A stretch of 64,000 nucleotides of DNA from Isoetes taiwanensis (GCA_021234155.1 JAJEKV010000002.1:10656725-10720724); one strand, 5' to 3'. Counted from the first letter of the stretch, positions 1-12,124 are shown. Made by a program: numbers and translations. The notes: a model not told the origin generated them from the sequence alone.

Positions 1-303
1 CAATCGGGAATGAATTATTCTGCTCAAGGATGTTGTTTTTCCCCTCATGGATTCAATCATTGCTTTGCAAGTTTTGTACCTTTATCTTGTATGTGATAGT
101 CTTTGCAGCTTGTACATTTGGTGCGTGTTCTAGTATTGGTCGCTCTTCATGAACTTCTTTTGAACTTTCAAACCCTGCACCTGCAATATCGCCAAGGGGG
201 TTGAGTTTATGTTGTCCATGACATCCTTCTCAACCTCTTCTTCATTGCCTTGCAAGTTACATTTGCCCTGCATCATTCCCATCATTCTTTTGACCTCTCC
301 TTC

Positions 304-1998
304 TCAAAAGGATACTTTTCTAGTAACCTTGGCTTTGGTCCAACAAATTGCTTTGGCCTTGCCACCTCCTTTCTTTTTGCTAGTCTCTTCTTTATTCAAT
401 GTCTTCTTTTCCTTCCCTGTCTTCTTCACAACCACATCGCCTTTTTCTTCTTGATCTTGCTTCTGCTTCTTCCTGGTTGGAGTGTCTAAGACATACTCAA
501 TCTCCTCATCTGAAGCAGCCTTTGTTTCTTCCTGAAATTTCTTGCCACTTCTTAAGCGCATTGGGGTCACCTCGTCCCGAAACATTCTCCTGTTTCAATA
601 TCGGAATCATCCCCGACATGTCTCAACCTTCTTCTCTTCGTTGCTAGTAGAAGGGGACTTCAATTGGTCGATTGCACATCCAGGGACTTCAATTGGTCGG
701 ATTGCACATCTACTACATCTTCAATTGCCGACCTGTATTTGATCCCAAATCTGATTTCTGAAACTTAATCTAGGATCAAAGGAAGCAACCTGCTCAATCT
801 GCCTTGAAATGCTCAAGCCAAGCTCAACATAAAGGTCTTCGTGAACTAGGCATTCACATTTCAAACATTTGCCTTCCTTTAACAAGGGTAAAGACACATC
901 ACATGATATTCATGTGAGCAATCAAGAATTAAAGAAAGCTTGTACTTATCAGAAATCCCAAACCACAAGCATTACAAAATTTTGTAAAAACACGGAAGAT
1001 TTCTCTTGATGGTGTTGATGCGAAAGTTGAATTCTTGATGTCTCCTAGGCTGTCAAGGTTTTTTACATATTCCTTGGTGCCTTGATGTCACCATCTAGTT
1101 GAATTAATTCGCCTCCAAATTTTCCCTTCTTCAAAATCGGATCTGGATCTCAGTGCATAATGACTCCATGGACTCTGCGATACTCCTCAAACATTAACTT
1201 TCTCTCCAACTCCTTTATTTCTGTTCTACTTCTGTGTCATGAAAAGGGCCCTCTTTCAACAAGCGGTGATTTCAATTGTTCCATGCTGTGTCTTTTTTTC
1301 GGTTAGCCTTTTAAAAATTTTGTCATTTGACTTTTCTTCAGCTGCCAGGCTAACAACTATATCCTGCATTTCTTTTTCCATCTGAGTTTTCTTGATCATA
1401 AGTTTTTCCAGATTCTCTGTCACTATCTGCAGATTCAGTTTCAAGTTTGTCTGATCAAGTTTACTACTTGCTACCTCTTTTGCTCGAAACTGAGGCTTTG
1501 AATCAATTTCTTGTTTCTCTTTAACACCCACGAACTCTCGCACCTTATGCTCAGAAACCATAACACGCGGCACCATATGCAGCCCAATTGATTTGATGGC
1601 CTTCAGGATCTTCAAGACCTTCTTGGCAATTTTCCCAAGCAAATGCAAGGGCAAATTGCTTCCTGACTTCATTGTTTGAAACCCCATCTGGATAAAGAAT
1701 CCTTAACAAACTGTCCAATTTGGCCTTCAGATGTGGTGAATAGCAGCAACTTTAGTGCCAGCCTTCGACTTGGGATTGAGGGTTCTTGCCAACCCGATTC
1801 CCATCGTTCTTGTGTAACATTATTTGCCCGCCAATTGAATACGCTTTCGAGGTCGCAAACCATGGTTTGAAAGGCCGTATCCTTTCGAAATCCTCGGTAT
1901 TTTATCGCCTCCTCTACCATTGTAATCGATTCACGAATGTAAGTTCCGGATAATTGATCTATGATGTGAGCGGGAGAAAAACAGAGCAAAAGAAACAC
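304..1998 (-). pseudogene. Unrecognised decayed coding region, frameshifted
   Basis: Three coding-like stretches lie in order on the minus strand: about 1998-1669, 1687-1256 and 585-304. The first two overlap in different frames around 1680, so one reading needs a frameshift there. The second stretch (143 codons) is Lys/Glu-rich with heptad-like spacing over its last ~70 residues and may form a coiled coil. The third is very basic and acidic in turn (RLRSGKK near its start, then KKQKQDQEEKG) and resembles a nuclear or linker region. Between 1248 and 586 short coding-like pieces occur in changing frames. I recognise no family. It could be a decayed host gene or the gag-like part of an old retroelement. 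Bases 1-303 show nothing further. Confidence 0.3.
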
Positions 1999-2180
1999 AA
2001 ATTGGGATCAAAAAAAAAGGAAGGTGCCTGGAAGCTAGGTGCGCGCGGGAACCGAGGTCGAGATTGTGGGAGGTATAACTACGGGTTGCTAAGTGCTTGG
2101 AAGTGCTTTAGGTGCTAAGTGCTTTCGCGTTTTTTTGGGTAGCATTACCATATTTACACCCGGGCGCAGGTTTGCCTGCA

Positions 2181-2450
2181 GGTTTGTACAGAGATGCAGA
2201 TGGAGATGTTGCATGAATCGGCCAGGAGGCATAAGAAAGACGACTAGCTGAATCTGAGTTATAATAGAGACCAAATCCTTTAGATTTCACTTGCAAAGAA
2301 AACTTAGCCTGGGGTGTTATGAAGCGTATAAACGAAGAAGTAAGATGCTTAACAAGTGCACTTTCTTCTAAAATAGTATTTGGTGACGCCCCATGATCAT
2401 TGATACAAACTTGGTTTGACGGAGCTTTCACATTGTTATCGTGTCAAATG
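2181..2450. repeat. Dispersed repeat R1, copy A
   Basis: This stretch begins with GGTTTGTACAGAGATGCA and matches 15179-15440 in the same orientation with scattered substitutions and small indels. Shared blocks include GAGTTATAATAGAGACCAAA, GCCTGGGGTGTTATGAAG and TACAAACTTGGTTTG. In copy B one frame stays open for about 50 codons; in this copy it is broken. Origin is unknown: a gene 3' part or an anonymous transposon. Confidence 0.7.
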
Positions 2451-2497
2451 CTTTTCATAAAATTTTGGTTGGGAAAAAAGATTTTAATCAAAAATAG

Positions 2498-2638
2498 TTT
2501 TTGGGTTGCCCCTAGGGGGGTAAACCCTTGTTTATGTGGGCTTTTGGCATATTCTAGGTATATCCCTAGGATATGCTGGTGACTGCTAAAAATCTTCTAT
2601 TTCCTATTTCCTGTAAACTGGCGGTCAGGTGGTAAAGA
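2498..2638. repeat. Dispersed repeat R2, copy A
   Basis: It starts with TTTTGGGTTGCCCCTAGGGG and ends near ACTGGCGGTCAG. Related copies lie at 7601-7720 and 30582-30710. All share the near-palindromic TTGCCCCTA/GGGGCAA head, then TTTATGTGGG, GGCATATTC, a TATGCT block and the GGCGGTCA tail. The head resembles a hAT-type terminus (the hAT at 40194 starts CAGGGTTGCCC), but no matching opposite end was found. Confidence 0.65.
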
Positions 2639-3835
2639 ACTCGACGTCTGTGCAAACCGGGTAAGAGACGCCTCACATGTAGATTAAAACGCATTCATAT
2701 GAACGAAATTTGAGACGGCCGATTTGACGTTTGAGCCGGTCGTCCCCGAACTGCTGGAGCAGTTCAGACCAGAGCGTCTTGAACGGCTTGACGTCCGGCA
2801 AAACTTGCCGCTCACATGTGAGGCGTCCTTAACCGGAAGAAGGAAGGATGGAAGCATCGGCAAGGTAAGCCCATCTTTTTCCTTTTTTTTCTTGCTATAC
2901 CTCATTCCGGGTTGGCCTAGGGATGATTACAGATTACTTTGCATGCAATTTTGCTCTAAAGTTTCGATCAGGTTCTCTCAATTCTCCTCTTGCTCTTGAT
3001 TCTCTCTAAAAACCCAAGACATTTCTAAGTTCTCAACCATAAGACTGGGAGATTGGCATTGTGTCAATGTAAAAATTTTATTGCATCGAAGAGGTGTCAA
3101 TGTAAAATATTTTAGTCATCCGGAAGAGCCGGGCTTTGTGAGTGGAAACATGGCTCTGATGATCGGTCGTCATAGATGAGCAAAGATTACCATGTGAGAC
3201 CTTGTTCAAGGTCTAGACAGTTCTACAATCTCATATTTGGCCAAGATTCTCAACTGTTATACTTGCATCATCAGATGTTCTGTGTTGGAGAAGTTGAGAA
3301 CGAGCTTCTTTCCTGGATGAAACTCAGTATATATTGCTTTTTTTCTCCATTACATATCTTATGTGCATCCCGGATTTTTCATAAACCGACTTGCATGGCC
3401 CACGTTACAACTGAATTGATGAATCATATCAGCTTCGTGCCTTCTCCCCGATGACTCTACAACAGCATTGCTCAAAGTAAGAATAAAGTTTACAACTAAT
3501 CTCCTTATTTACATACATGGGTATTCGAAATTGATGTATATTCAGGGCAACAAATGTTTATGGCGCTTTGCATGGACTACGTGTATGACTATCTCGGTCT
3601 CTTCCCTAAATCTCTCGATAAGCCGAAGGAAAACAGATAATTAGGAGGTTACTCAATAAGGAACAAGGAGATGATTATACAAACAATGCCGTAAATAAGT
3701 CGTTTTCAAACAAAAATGGTCTCACAGACATTTAGTCAGATGTGCATTTTCAACTTTCTTAGCAAGGTGATTGAAGTGCCTAATACTCCCTGGAGTATTG
3801 TAGATTCACCAGGTTCACTTATAGGGGACTCCTAA
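2639..3835. other. No gene recognised
   Basis: There is no convincing coding signal. At 2650-2830 short GC-richer blocks repeat CTCACATGTGAGGCGTC-like words (2670 and 2811). At 3058-3110 a degenerate tandem motif GTGTCAATGTAAAA occurs twice. Short open frames at 2724-2999 and 3176-3454 match nothing I know. Confidence 0.4.
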
Positions 3836-4432
3836 TTGGTATGTTATGCTGTTATTGAAGATATCAACTATATGATATTGATGCTTTCTAGTCCTCGTCA
3901 ACATTCCAGGCGCTTGATGTATGATGATAATAAAGGAGTGCATGAAGCTTTAAATGAAACAATTTATGATGAGCAGAAATTTTGTGAAGGACTTACAGTA
4001 AGCAGTCTTGCAATACCACGCTGGTGCATAATAAGAATACTATTCTATCCTAATGCAGGTTCGAGGTAGCTTGTTTGTAAACCTCAATTCATTAGGTTCA
4101 GGAGCAAAAAGGCGTTGGACCAAAGGCCAAAGGCTATTCTCTCCTCTAGAACTTGGTTTTGCCATTTTGCCAGTTCGTATTTTCCCACGCTTTAACTCAA
4201 CTTGGTTTCTGGGATGGTGTGACAATAGATCAATGGTTGTATTGACAGAGTGCACGTTTGAAGCTTCTTTTATGGCAGCTGGATATGAACTTCCACCCAA
4301 CGTTTCTCTGATTACACTCCAGGTTGGTAAGGTTTTTATTATATATGGTGTGCATTCTGCTGACAACACATGCTTCGTCAATATGAGCTTGAAGATGGAT
4401 CTATCTTGCTACGTCTAGCACATATCTATGAG
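3836..4432 (+). pseudogene. GH38 alpha-mannosidase, C-terminal exon fragment
   Basis: Three exon-like pieces with sensible splice sites match the C-terminal beta-domain of plant lysosomal-type GH38 alpha-mannosidase, an enzyme trimming alpha-mannosides in vacuole or wall. Exon A (to 3997, donor GTAAGC) has RRLMYDDNKGVHEALNET, matching the family's RRLLxDDGRGVxEALNE. Exon B (4059-4322) has SLGSGAKRRW, FSPLELGFA and ELPPNVSLITLQ. Exon C (4388-4432) has LEDGSILLRLAHIYE, the conserved end block. The catalytic N-terminal part is absent and the final residues are missing. Exon C is followed by nucleolin exons instead of the normal end. Similarity is from memory of the family; the match is clear in three successive blocks. 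Confidence 0.75.
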
Positions 4433-4508
4433 GTAATTTTATTGTTTGTTATTTATTTCTAATCCTTTATTTTCTTTCATGTTGTAATAATTGCATCCCC
4501 CCACAAAG

Positions 4509-6804
4509 GCTGCAGTGAAGGTTCCTCCCAAAGCATCTGCTAAGGTCGAAACAGAAAGTGACAGTGATGAAAGCAGTGAGGAGGTATATACTTTCTGTCT
4601 TTGAGAAGTAGATTGTAGCTGTTTGGAGCAGGCATGTTTGACATTTTTTGGAGATGTTATTGTTTGTCATTTAGTTCTTTACACTTTTATTTTTATAGCC
4701 TGCAAAGTTTTCTGGTGTTTTTGTGTGCTTCTTGGATAACTGCTCAGAATTAGGTTCATGGGTTTTCTATTACCCTTTTTCTTTCGGGTTTCTAGTGGAT
4801 CTGCTCGTTTTTTGAAAAGCACAACTCTACAGGAAACAAAGGCGAAGCCTTCTATAAAGCCGTCTGTTGCTGCTGGAAAGAAAGCTGCTGAAAGCAATGA
4901 CAGTGATGATGAAAGTGACAGCGATGAAAGTGAAGATGAAGGAGATACTAAACAGGTTGTATTCAGGATCTGAAACATCAGCTGATTCATTTACTAATTG
5001 GTGGTAGTTTTGCATGTCGTAGCAGATTGTCAGATCACAAAATGGCCAAAAGAAGCAGGAGGTGTCACAAGTACGGGATTTGATCTTTATTTTGACATAC
5101 AAATAAACAAAGAATAACTTTAGCGGTCTGTTTTTACAGCTTAATGCATAGGCCAAGTCAACCAAGGCGGATTCAGACACAAGTGATAGTGATGATGAAG
5201 ATAGTGATGATGAAGAAGATAGTGATGAAGAGGAGGTAAGAAACCAAGAAAAGCTAATACTTTTTTCCTGGGGTAATTTTGTACTGAATCATTATATTTT
5301 AGGCACCAAAGACTCAGACACCAAAAAGACAACAGCTAAACCTCAAGCACCAAAGTCCAAGGCTCAGAGTTCAAGTGAGAGTGACAGCGAAAGTGAAAGC
5401 GAGGACGAGGCAAGTAAAACTTTGGCACCATGTGATTGTTTAACAATTATGCTAACAATTAGATAAACTTTGCAGGTGCCAAAATCAAAGTATATTTCCG
5501 AAAATGGCCAAACAGTAAAATATGAAAAATAAGTCGAACAACAAAAGCAAGCTCTACCCAAGACTTCTCAGGCAGCTACTCAAGGTGGTTGGCATGGGCC
5601 TGTGATGAGGACATAGTGTAAGTTCCCATTGCTTTCATTTTGATGTTTTTATCAAAACATACTAATGGTCATGGAATGACAGTGCTGATTTTTTCAAAGA
5701 TGCCGGTGAAGTAGTTTCTGTGAGGCTTGCTCGAGATGAAACTGGAAGTTTCTGTGGTTTTGGTCACGTGGAGTTTGCTACTGAACAAGCTGCACAAAAG
5801 GTTGGAAGTTATCAATTAGTTGAAGAGAAATTTCCAAATATTTATACATCTGTATTTACATTTCTAGGCTACAAAAGTCCGGACAATCACTTGAGAATAG
5901 AGAGATATTTTGTGACCTTGCAAAAGAAAGAGATGTAACCGGTACCCTGGCGATAACAAAAGAGGGAGGGGGTTCACCACCGAGAATGGAAATCGTCGAG
6001 GGTAGCAAAATCTGTTTAAGTTGTCCATGATGTTTCAAGTCTTTGCTAAGACATGGCGTTTTCGAAGAATTCCGATGATGGGAAGTGAAAAAGCGGTTTT
6101 TGTTAAAGGTTTTGAGAAGTTTGATAGTGAAGACAATGTAAGCTGTTTCACACTGTTATTCAAATCTATTCTTATTTTGTACTCATTTGGTAATATAAAT
6201 GTCATAGGTACGGAACTCACTTACAGAGTTCTTTGGGGTTTGTGGTCCTGTTGACAAGTCCGTCTTCCTACTGACAGGGAAACTGGTAGTATCAAAGGGT
6301 AAGACACTTGGCATGGTTGATTGTTGCTGTACATTATGTACGTATGCATCTAACCATTAATTTCAATAGATTTGCATACGTTCGTTTCAAGAACCAAGAT
6401 GCTGTTGTGAGTGCTTTGGAGAAAAATGGTCGTTGGTTGGTCATGGATAAAGTTGATATTGATGGTGGTTCCCGTGGTGGTGGTCATTTTGGAGGTTTTG
6501 GAGGTCGTGGTGGTGACAGTGGTGGAAGAAGTGGTGGCAGAGGGGGTAGAGGTGGTGACAGAGGTATTCTATTAAATTGCCTTAGTTTGTTTCTTTCTTC
6601 AGCATCTGAATGGGGATCGAATTGTAGGTGGGCGAGGTGGTCGCTTTGATGGACATGGTGGTGGTAGGCAAAGTGTCAGTCTTGTTGGAGGCACAGGTAA
6701 AAACTAGTAGTGCTGTATCTGTATGCCCTGGTTCTTTTCTCAAGTTCTTAATATTTTAATGTTCCGTTTTCGCAGGGAAGAAGACTACGTTTGGTGAAGA
6801 CTAG
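4509..6804 (+). pseudogene. Nucleolin-like gene, frameshifted
   Basis: Exons in order encode the nucleolin plan: acidic Ser/Asp/Glu stretches (4509-4583, 4833-4955, 5152-5235, 5303-5409), a first RRM (5683-5800, with VVSVRLARDETGSFCGFGHV), a second RRM (about 6079-6136 with KAVFVKGFEKFDSEDN, then RNSLTEFFG at 6210, then FAYVRFKN at 6370), a Gly/Arg-rich RGG tail (6460-6700) and the typical end KKTTFGED before TAG at 6802. Nucleolin acts in rRNA processing in the nucleolus. Breaks are visible: a phase clash into the 5303 exon, an in-frame TAA near 5530, loss of frame in the end of RRM1 (5870-6000) and a one-base shift near 6260. The N-terminus is missing. A diverged but spliced gene cannot be fully excluded. 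Confidence 0.75.
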
Positions 6805-7600
6805 TAGGGGATATTTCCAAGAGGGTGTTCGACTCACGGAATTGTTTGAGACATCCAACAAAGATTAGTGGTACAGTATGGGTCTCATAGCTATATGATC
6901 ATGTTGCTCATATTCTGTTTGAAAATTTTGACGATTTGGGCATTGCCAATATACATAAGGAGTGCACAATTTAGCGCTAGGCATAAAATAGCCAGACAAT
7001 TGTAACCTACTTTATGATTTACCATCATATACAGGTCTGGCCATGTGAGATTGCAATTGAGAGGAATTGAATTTGCTACATCTTTGAAAGTGTAAATTGC
7101 CCAACAATTTTTTACTTAATTTTTTGGGTGAAAAAAGTAAATGTGACCAATGTTCTCTCTAAGTCGTTGGTTGTTGCCATGTAGTATGTCTTCGATCGCG
7201 GACTTTGCATAATAATTTCTTTGGATACAACAGTATGTTGCCACTACAAGAAATGTATCGCCCCAAAAACCTTGGCTGCTGCCAAGATTTCTGTTTGATA
7301 CAATGTACCACCACAACCATCACACAACACAAACTACTAACAATTACTACTGTAATGTCGTTACATTGGCATCTTATTTTATAGAGGTTGCATATTTATG
7401 ACTAACAATTTATATATTAGCATAATTTGTTCTCCACGTGTACTATAATTTAAGCTACGTGTCCAAGGAAATTTGGAATTTCTTTGAATACGTTCAGTTA
7501 CTATGTTTTTGAATCAACGCAGGCAATAGGCATCCTCAATACGTCTTCCTAGATAAGCATTAGGGGAAATTGAGAGATTTGGTCGGTGCCGAGTTGAGAT
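6805..7600. other. No gene recognised
   Basis: This is AT-rich 3' flank of the nucleolin remnant. A minus-strand open frame at 7116-7316 (66 codons) is unrecognised and not supported by splice or composition signals. Confidence 0.4.
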
Positions 7601-7720
7601 TTTTGGGTTGCCCCTAGGGGGCAAACCTTGGTCTATGTGGGTTTTCGGCATATTCCTTGAATATGTTGGTATATGCTTGAGATATTCCAAAAACTATTAG
7701 CTCCCTTAAACTGTCGGTCA
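7601..7720. repeat. Dispersed repeat R2, copy B
   Basis: It begins TTTTGGGTTGCCCCTAGGGG and ends CTGTCGGTCA, in the same orientation as copies at 2498 and 30582. With copy A it brackets the mannosidase/nucleolin composite. Confidence 0.65.
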
Positions 7721-9562
7721 CTCTAGTTCATGTGCGAGGCTTTTTGCTTCTCTTCCTACCGATGACCGGAACAACTGTTGTAGGCTAGATGGCTTCCAGA
7801 TCTGCTGGTTTGACGAAGTTTGAAGGCTCTTAGGTCGAGCTTCTTTCCTTTCCATCGGCCATCTGTTCTGTGAAATAAACCAATGCACTAGAAACGTGTG
7901 CCCGACGATGCCGGGCATTACTCGTGGACGTGTGGAATGGATAGACATAATAAGATAATAAGATATGTAGGTTCCTGAGCACGTTCCTGAGCATTGCTCA
8001 CATTTAAAAGGCCATCGTGGGATATGGTTAGATCATAATCTAACACCAGCTCAGCTTGACGCAAGAAGAAGGGAATGGCTTAAAGTGAGGAAAATGGTTT
8101 CTGAACATTTTTTATTTTTTTGAATGATGATGTGGCCTTACAAACCGCAAATATGCACCTCGCTATGATTAGGAATTCAAGATCCTGCAGTTTTATACAT
8201 AAAATATTGGAAGGTTTACAGCCAACTTATTCTAAAAGTTAATTTGCTAAAAACTTGGGGTCATGAGGCTAATATCCTGCCATTCTAAGAGGATATGAGT
8301 TTATGTATAAAATAAAAAACAACATTGACGGGTGCTAAGGATAGGGTAGATTGGCATGCGAAGTCAAATCTGTTGCAGACATTCAGATAGCTAAAGTCTG
8401 TGATTGCTCGCAGTATGAAATAAGCTTTCACCATAATGTCTTCATTTGGAACTTTGCACCTCTGCCAGCAATCATTTACAAACATCCAGATCTTTATTAG
8501 CAGGATCCCTTTGTCTATATTGAGTTCAGATGCTATTATATGCAGAGGATATTATCCATATTTCCAGATGTTTGTCAATAAGATCCTTTCGTCTATTCGA
8601 GTCCAGTAGTTTCTTATATGCAGATGATATTCTGCTTTTATTTAGAACCCCTAAGGGGTTGCAACAGTAGCTTGTTGTTCTTGATGCATATTGCCTGGAT
8701 AACTTGTGTGTCTACCATTAACTGTCCTGGGTTAATTGTGTGGATTACTTGTGTGTCTCATCCAAGCATTCCATTAGCTGTTTAAGATCATCCTCTATTA
8801 TTTTCATACTTGATTGGTCTTCAAAGGGTCTGTTGCTGCCATATCTATCAAGTAAAAGAAATAATATTAGTACCTTTATTATGTCTGAAAGGAAAGGAGT
8901 ATGAGACCATACCTTGAGGGCCTGGACAACACAGATTCATTCCAGCCATGAACCCATCTCTTTAATGTATGAGATATTGCTTGAAGTAAGAGAAATCAGT
9001 CTCTGGCCTGTGCTTAAATAGCCATAGTTTCATGATTGACCCATGCACTTGCAAAATCCGAAGACGTTTACAACAAAAGAATAGATTGTCATACAAAGCT
9101 CTGCATATGAATGCATTTCATCCACCTTGCAGCTATTTCATGCAAACGGATGTTTGCTATTAACGCTGACTAAAATGCAACCCATAGGATTTTTAAATTG
9201 CAAAAAAACTGGAAAAACGTTGCAGAGGCTATCACATGCCTGCAGAGAGCAATATAAGACCTGGAATGAAGAAAAAAACTGACCTTTGTAGTAGATACAC
9301 GATTGTGAAGCAACCTTTCAACTCTGGTTAAACCACTTGGTTCGTCGCCATGGTACAATAGAGAGGGAAAAACCAAATCAGAAATAAGAAAACCTCTTTT
9401 GCAAGCACGATTATTGCCATGCCATAGACTTCTTAAAAAAACTCGAAAGGCAGAGCTTAAAGACAGACAGAATTGCCAAGGCCACGCTATGGAAGCTGGG
9501 ATTGCAAAGTTCAGGATAGCAAGGGAGCAGTGATGTGCGACAAATAGAACTCATGCTTTCTG
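7721..9562. other. No gene recognised
   Basis: Only short, unrecognised open frames occur (for example minus strand 8285-8485 and 9170-9376). Near 8466-8590 two imperfect copies of a CAGATCTTT/AGGATCC...TTTGTCTAT block occur. Nothing else is supported. Confidence 0.35.
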
Positions 9563-10430
9563 GACCACAATCATCTGGCACCTGTATGTTAAAGATTCCA
9601 TAGAACCTAGAATTTAATCTGGCTTCCTTCTAGATCTCATTTTCTCTTGCTGATCTGTATTAAAATAATGCAAGCAGATCCTACATTTTACATACGCATA
9701 AATTATCTGGTCAAAAGCATTTAACTTAGAATTAGGTAAATAGAGTTCAATCTAGAACCAAAAGAACAATAGAAAATCAAAGCAAAAACTGAGGTTTAAA
9801 GCCAGCTATGGCAATTCCGATGCTGGGCAGCATAAATATATCCACATTAAGAGATGCACAAAAAATCAAATCCAAGGAAAAGCTGCATACTTGCCACTCA
9901 GATCTGCCACCCAGGTTGTCGTAATTGATGATAAAGATAAGGATGAGCTTGATGCCATTGTTGGAAGCTTTATAAACCACGAAATCCAAGCCCTGTACAA
10001 CATCAAATCCAAGTTACCTAAGTTAGTAAATATTCCGAAAGTGCAAACCTGTTACTCCTTTTTGTTTCTGGATGCAGAAAACAGACCTGCAGGACTCGTT
10101 CATCATAGACTCCCAAGCTGCTCTTCGTAGCATTGTAGCCTCCATTTTTGAAGGCCCACGTCCTTGCCGCATTCAACCCAATGCCTTCAGCATGTTTCAT
10201 AAATCACCATAATCTGAAGCTTGCTGTAAATGGAATGAGGAGGCAACGACTTAATCTGCAGGAAACAACACCTACGATAAATCTTGGCCCTTCTCTTCAC
10301 CGGAGACGAACCCAGGACCTAGGTAGAAGCTGGAGCCACCAATTGGAGGAGGCTGGGCCACCATTGCCAAGCAGAAGGAGTTCCGCTAGTCGCCAGACAG
10401 GAGTTCTATGCCAATCTGCCATGGCCAAAT
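9563..10430. repeat. Segmental direct duplication, copy 1 (~868 bp)
   Basis: It matches 11153-11990 in the same orientation along its length, at high identity with small indels. It starts near ACCACAATCA and ends at AATCTGCCATGG. It contains two exons of a GH5 mannanase on the minus strand. Because the copies are in the same orientation with ~720 bp between them, unequal exchange or copying within a larger element is likely. Confidence 0.85.
9891..10200 (-). pseudogene. Endo-beta-mannanase (GH5) two-exon fragment, copy 1
   Basis: Minus-strand exon 1 (10200-10087) reads AEGIGLNAARTWAFKNGGYN then GVYDERVLQ, matching the plant mannan endo-1,4-beta-mannosidase block GLxVCRTWAFNDGxYNALQ...GxFDERVF. 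It ends at donor CAG/GTCTGT. Exon 2 (9992-9891) follows acceptor TACAG and reads GLDFVVYKASNNGIKLIL then NYDNLGG, matching LDFVVxEARKYGIRLIL...NNWxDFGG, with a donor GTATGC after it. Family members are secreted wall enzymes hydrolysing mannans. Upstream and downstream exons, including the two catalytic glutamates, are absent, so this cannot be a working enzyme. Confidence 0.7.
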
Positions 10431-10514
10431 ATTGGAAGAACTCTAAGCATTGTTGTGGCTTTTTATATACCCTTCTTTGTTTGAATGTCCTGTAATCTAA
10501 TGGCTAGCAACAGT

Positions 10515-10574
10515 GTCTAAGTCTTCTGCCATAACCCAAATCTTGTCTAAGTCTTCTGCCATAACCCAAATCTC
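10515..10574. repeat. 30 bp perfect tandem repeat, two copies
   Basis: The unit starts GTCTAAGTCTTCTGCC and ends AACCCAAATCT; copies at 10515-10544 and 10545-10574 differ only at the last base. Confidence 0.9.
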
Positions 10575-11152
10575 GTAGTGCATGCAGCTCTGTTGCAAAG
10601 TAGAATCCTCTTTCATGCTAACCTTGTAAAATCATGTGTAGGAAGGAAACACAGTTTTAGCAATGTTGTCTCATGTCTCAAGTTAGAATCACTATGTATT
10701 TTCACAACAGTATGGTGCTATGCCATTAGAATATTGAATCTACTTGCAGCTGCCCCACGTTACCTTGAACTATTGTGCCTATATCCTGCAAAAAACAAAT
10801 AATATTATGAGCATAAGTAATGAGAACAAAAAAAGTTAAATATGACAAAACAAAAAAGGAACAAACTTATATCGCGTATGCTGCAGATAGAAATAATGAT
10901 ACCAAATGCTAGCAATTGGTATATTCTTTAACTCCAAATAGAACATTTTACAGCATTTTTCAGGCATTAATTATAATGGGACAGACAAAATGCTCGCTGC
11001 CAAAACTCTGTTTGTGGATGTTTCAACAATATAATTGCGTTATGTTTCTAAGGTAGCAATGTTCCGATATTATCAAGGTCCACATGCATCTCTACAATAT
11101 CAAACAATTTTTCTAGTCTGGTAGACTTATGTTGCCCTTGAATGTGTCTTTA
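10575..11152. other. Spacer between duplicated segments
   Basis: AT-rich sequence with a short open frame (10578-10802) that I do not recognise. No other signal. Confidence 0.4.
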
Positions 11153-11990
11153 CCACCACAATCAACTGGCACCTGTATGTTGAAGATTCCATAGAACCTA
11201 AAATTCAATTTGGCTTCCTTCTACATCTCATTTTCTCTTGCAGTAGAAACATATTAAATTAATGCAAGTAGACCCTACATTTTACATACGCATAAGTTAT
11301 CTGGTCAAAAGCATTAAACTTAGAATGAGATAAACAGAGTTCAATCTAGAACCAAAAGAACAATAGAAAATCATAGCAAAAACTGAGGTTTAAAGCCAAC
11401 TATGCAATTCCAATGCTGGGCAGCATAAATATATCCACATTAACACAAAATCAAATCCAAGGAAAAGCTGCATACTTGCCACTCAGATCTGCCACCCAAG
11501 TTGCCATAATTGATAACAAAGATAAGGATGAGCTTGATGCCATTGTTAGAAGCTTTATAAACCACGAAATCCAAGCCCTGTACAACATCAAATCCAAGTT
11601 ACCTAAGTTAGTAAATATTCCAAAAGTGCAAACCTGTTGCTCCTTTTTGTTTTTAGATGCAGAAAACAGACATCATAGACTCCCAAGCAACTCTTCGTAG
11701 CATTGTAGCCTCCATCTTTGAAGGCCCACGTCCTTGCCGCATTCAACCCAATGCCTTCAGCATGTTTCATAAATCACCATAATCTGATGCTTGTTGTAAA
11801 TGGAATGAGGCAACGACTTAATCTGCAGGAAACAAAACCTACAATAAATCTTGGCCCGTCTCTTCATCGGAGATGAACCCAGGACCTAGGTAGAAGCTGG
11901 AGCCACCAACTAGAGGAGCCTGGGCCACCATTGCCAAGCAGAAGGAGTTTCGCCGGTCGCCAGGCAGGAGTTCTATGCCAATCTGCCATG
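11153..11990. repeat. Segmental direct duplication, copy 2 (~838 bp)
   Basis: Second copy of 9563-10430. It differs by scattered substitutions and several deletions, including loss of about 18 bp at the end of the first mannanase exon (near 11670). Confidence 0.85.
11476..11770 (-). pseudogene. Endo-beta-mannanase (GH5) two-exon fragment, copy 2
   Basis: It has the same two exons as copy 1 on the minus strand: exon 1 from 11770 down and exon 2 at 11577-11476. The sequence for DERVLQ and its donor at the end of exon 1 is deleted, so this copy has lost the 5' splice site that copy 1 still has. Exon 2 keeps acceptor and donor. Decay has gone further here than in copy 1. Confidence 0.65.
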
Positions 11991-12088
11991 GTTGCAGTCG
12001 CTCCTCTGAGGCAAAATGCCAAAATGTAGATATAGATGGGCTGTAGAGAGTTCAAAATTGGCATTGTAGCGTCCCGCAAGGGGGGAGA

Positions 12089-12124
12089 GGGAACGCCGCA
12101 TGCGTCTGCACATGCGGCGTTCCC
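12089..12124. repeat. GC-rich perfect hairpin
   Basis: The arms GGGAACGCCGCATG (12089-12102) and CATGCGGCGTTCCC (12111-12124) are perfectly complementary around an 8-base loop. No T-run or gene end is placed to make it a terminator. Confidence 0.8.

Noticed and set aside
2625-2700. tRNA-like A box (GTGGTAAAGAACTCGAC) suggesting a SINE head
   Set aside because: No B box (GGTTCGANTCC) at the right distance and no cloverleaf can be drawn.
12089-12124. Transcription terminator
   Set aside because: The hairpin is perfect but has no T-run and no gene ends beside it; rho-independent termination is not expected in nuclear DNA.
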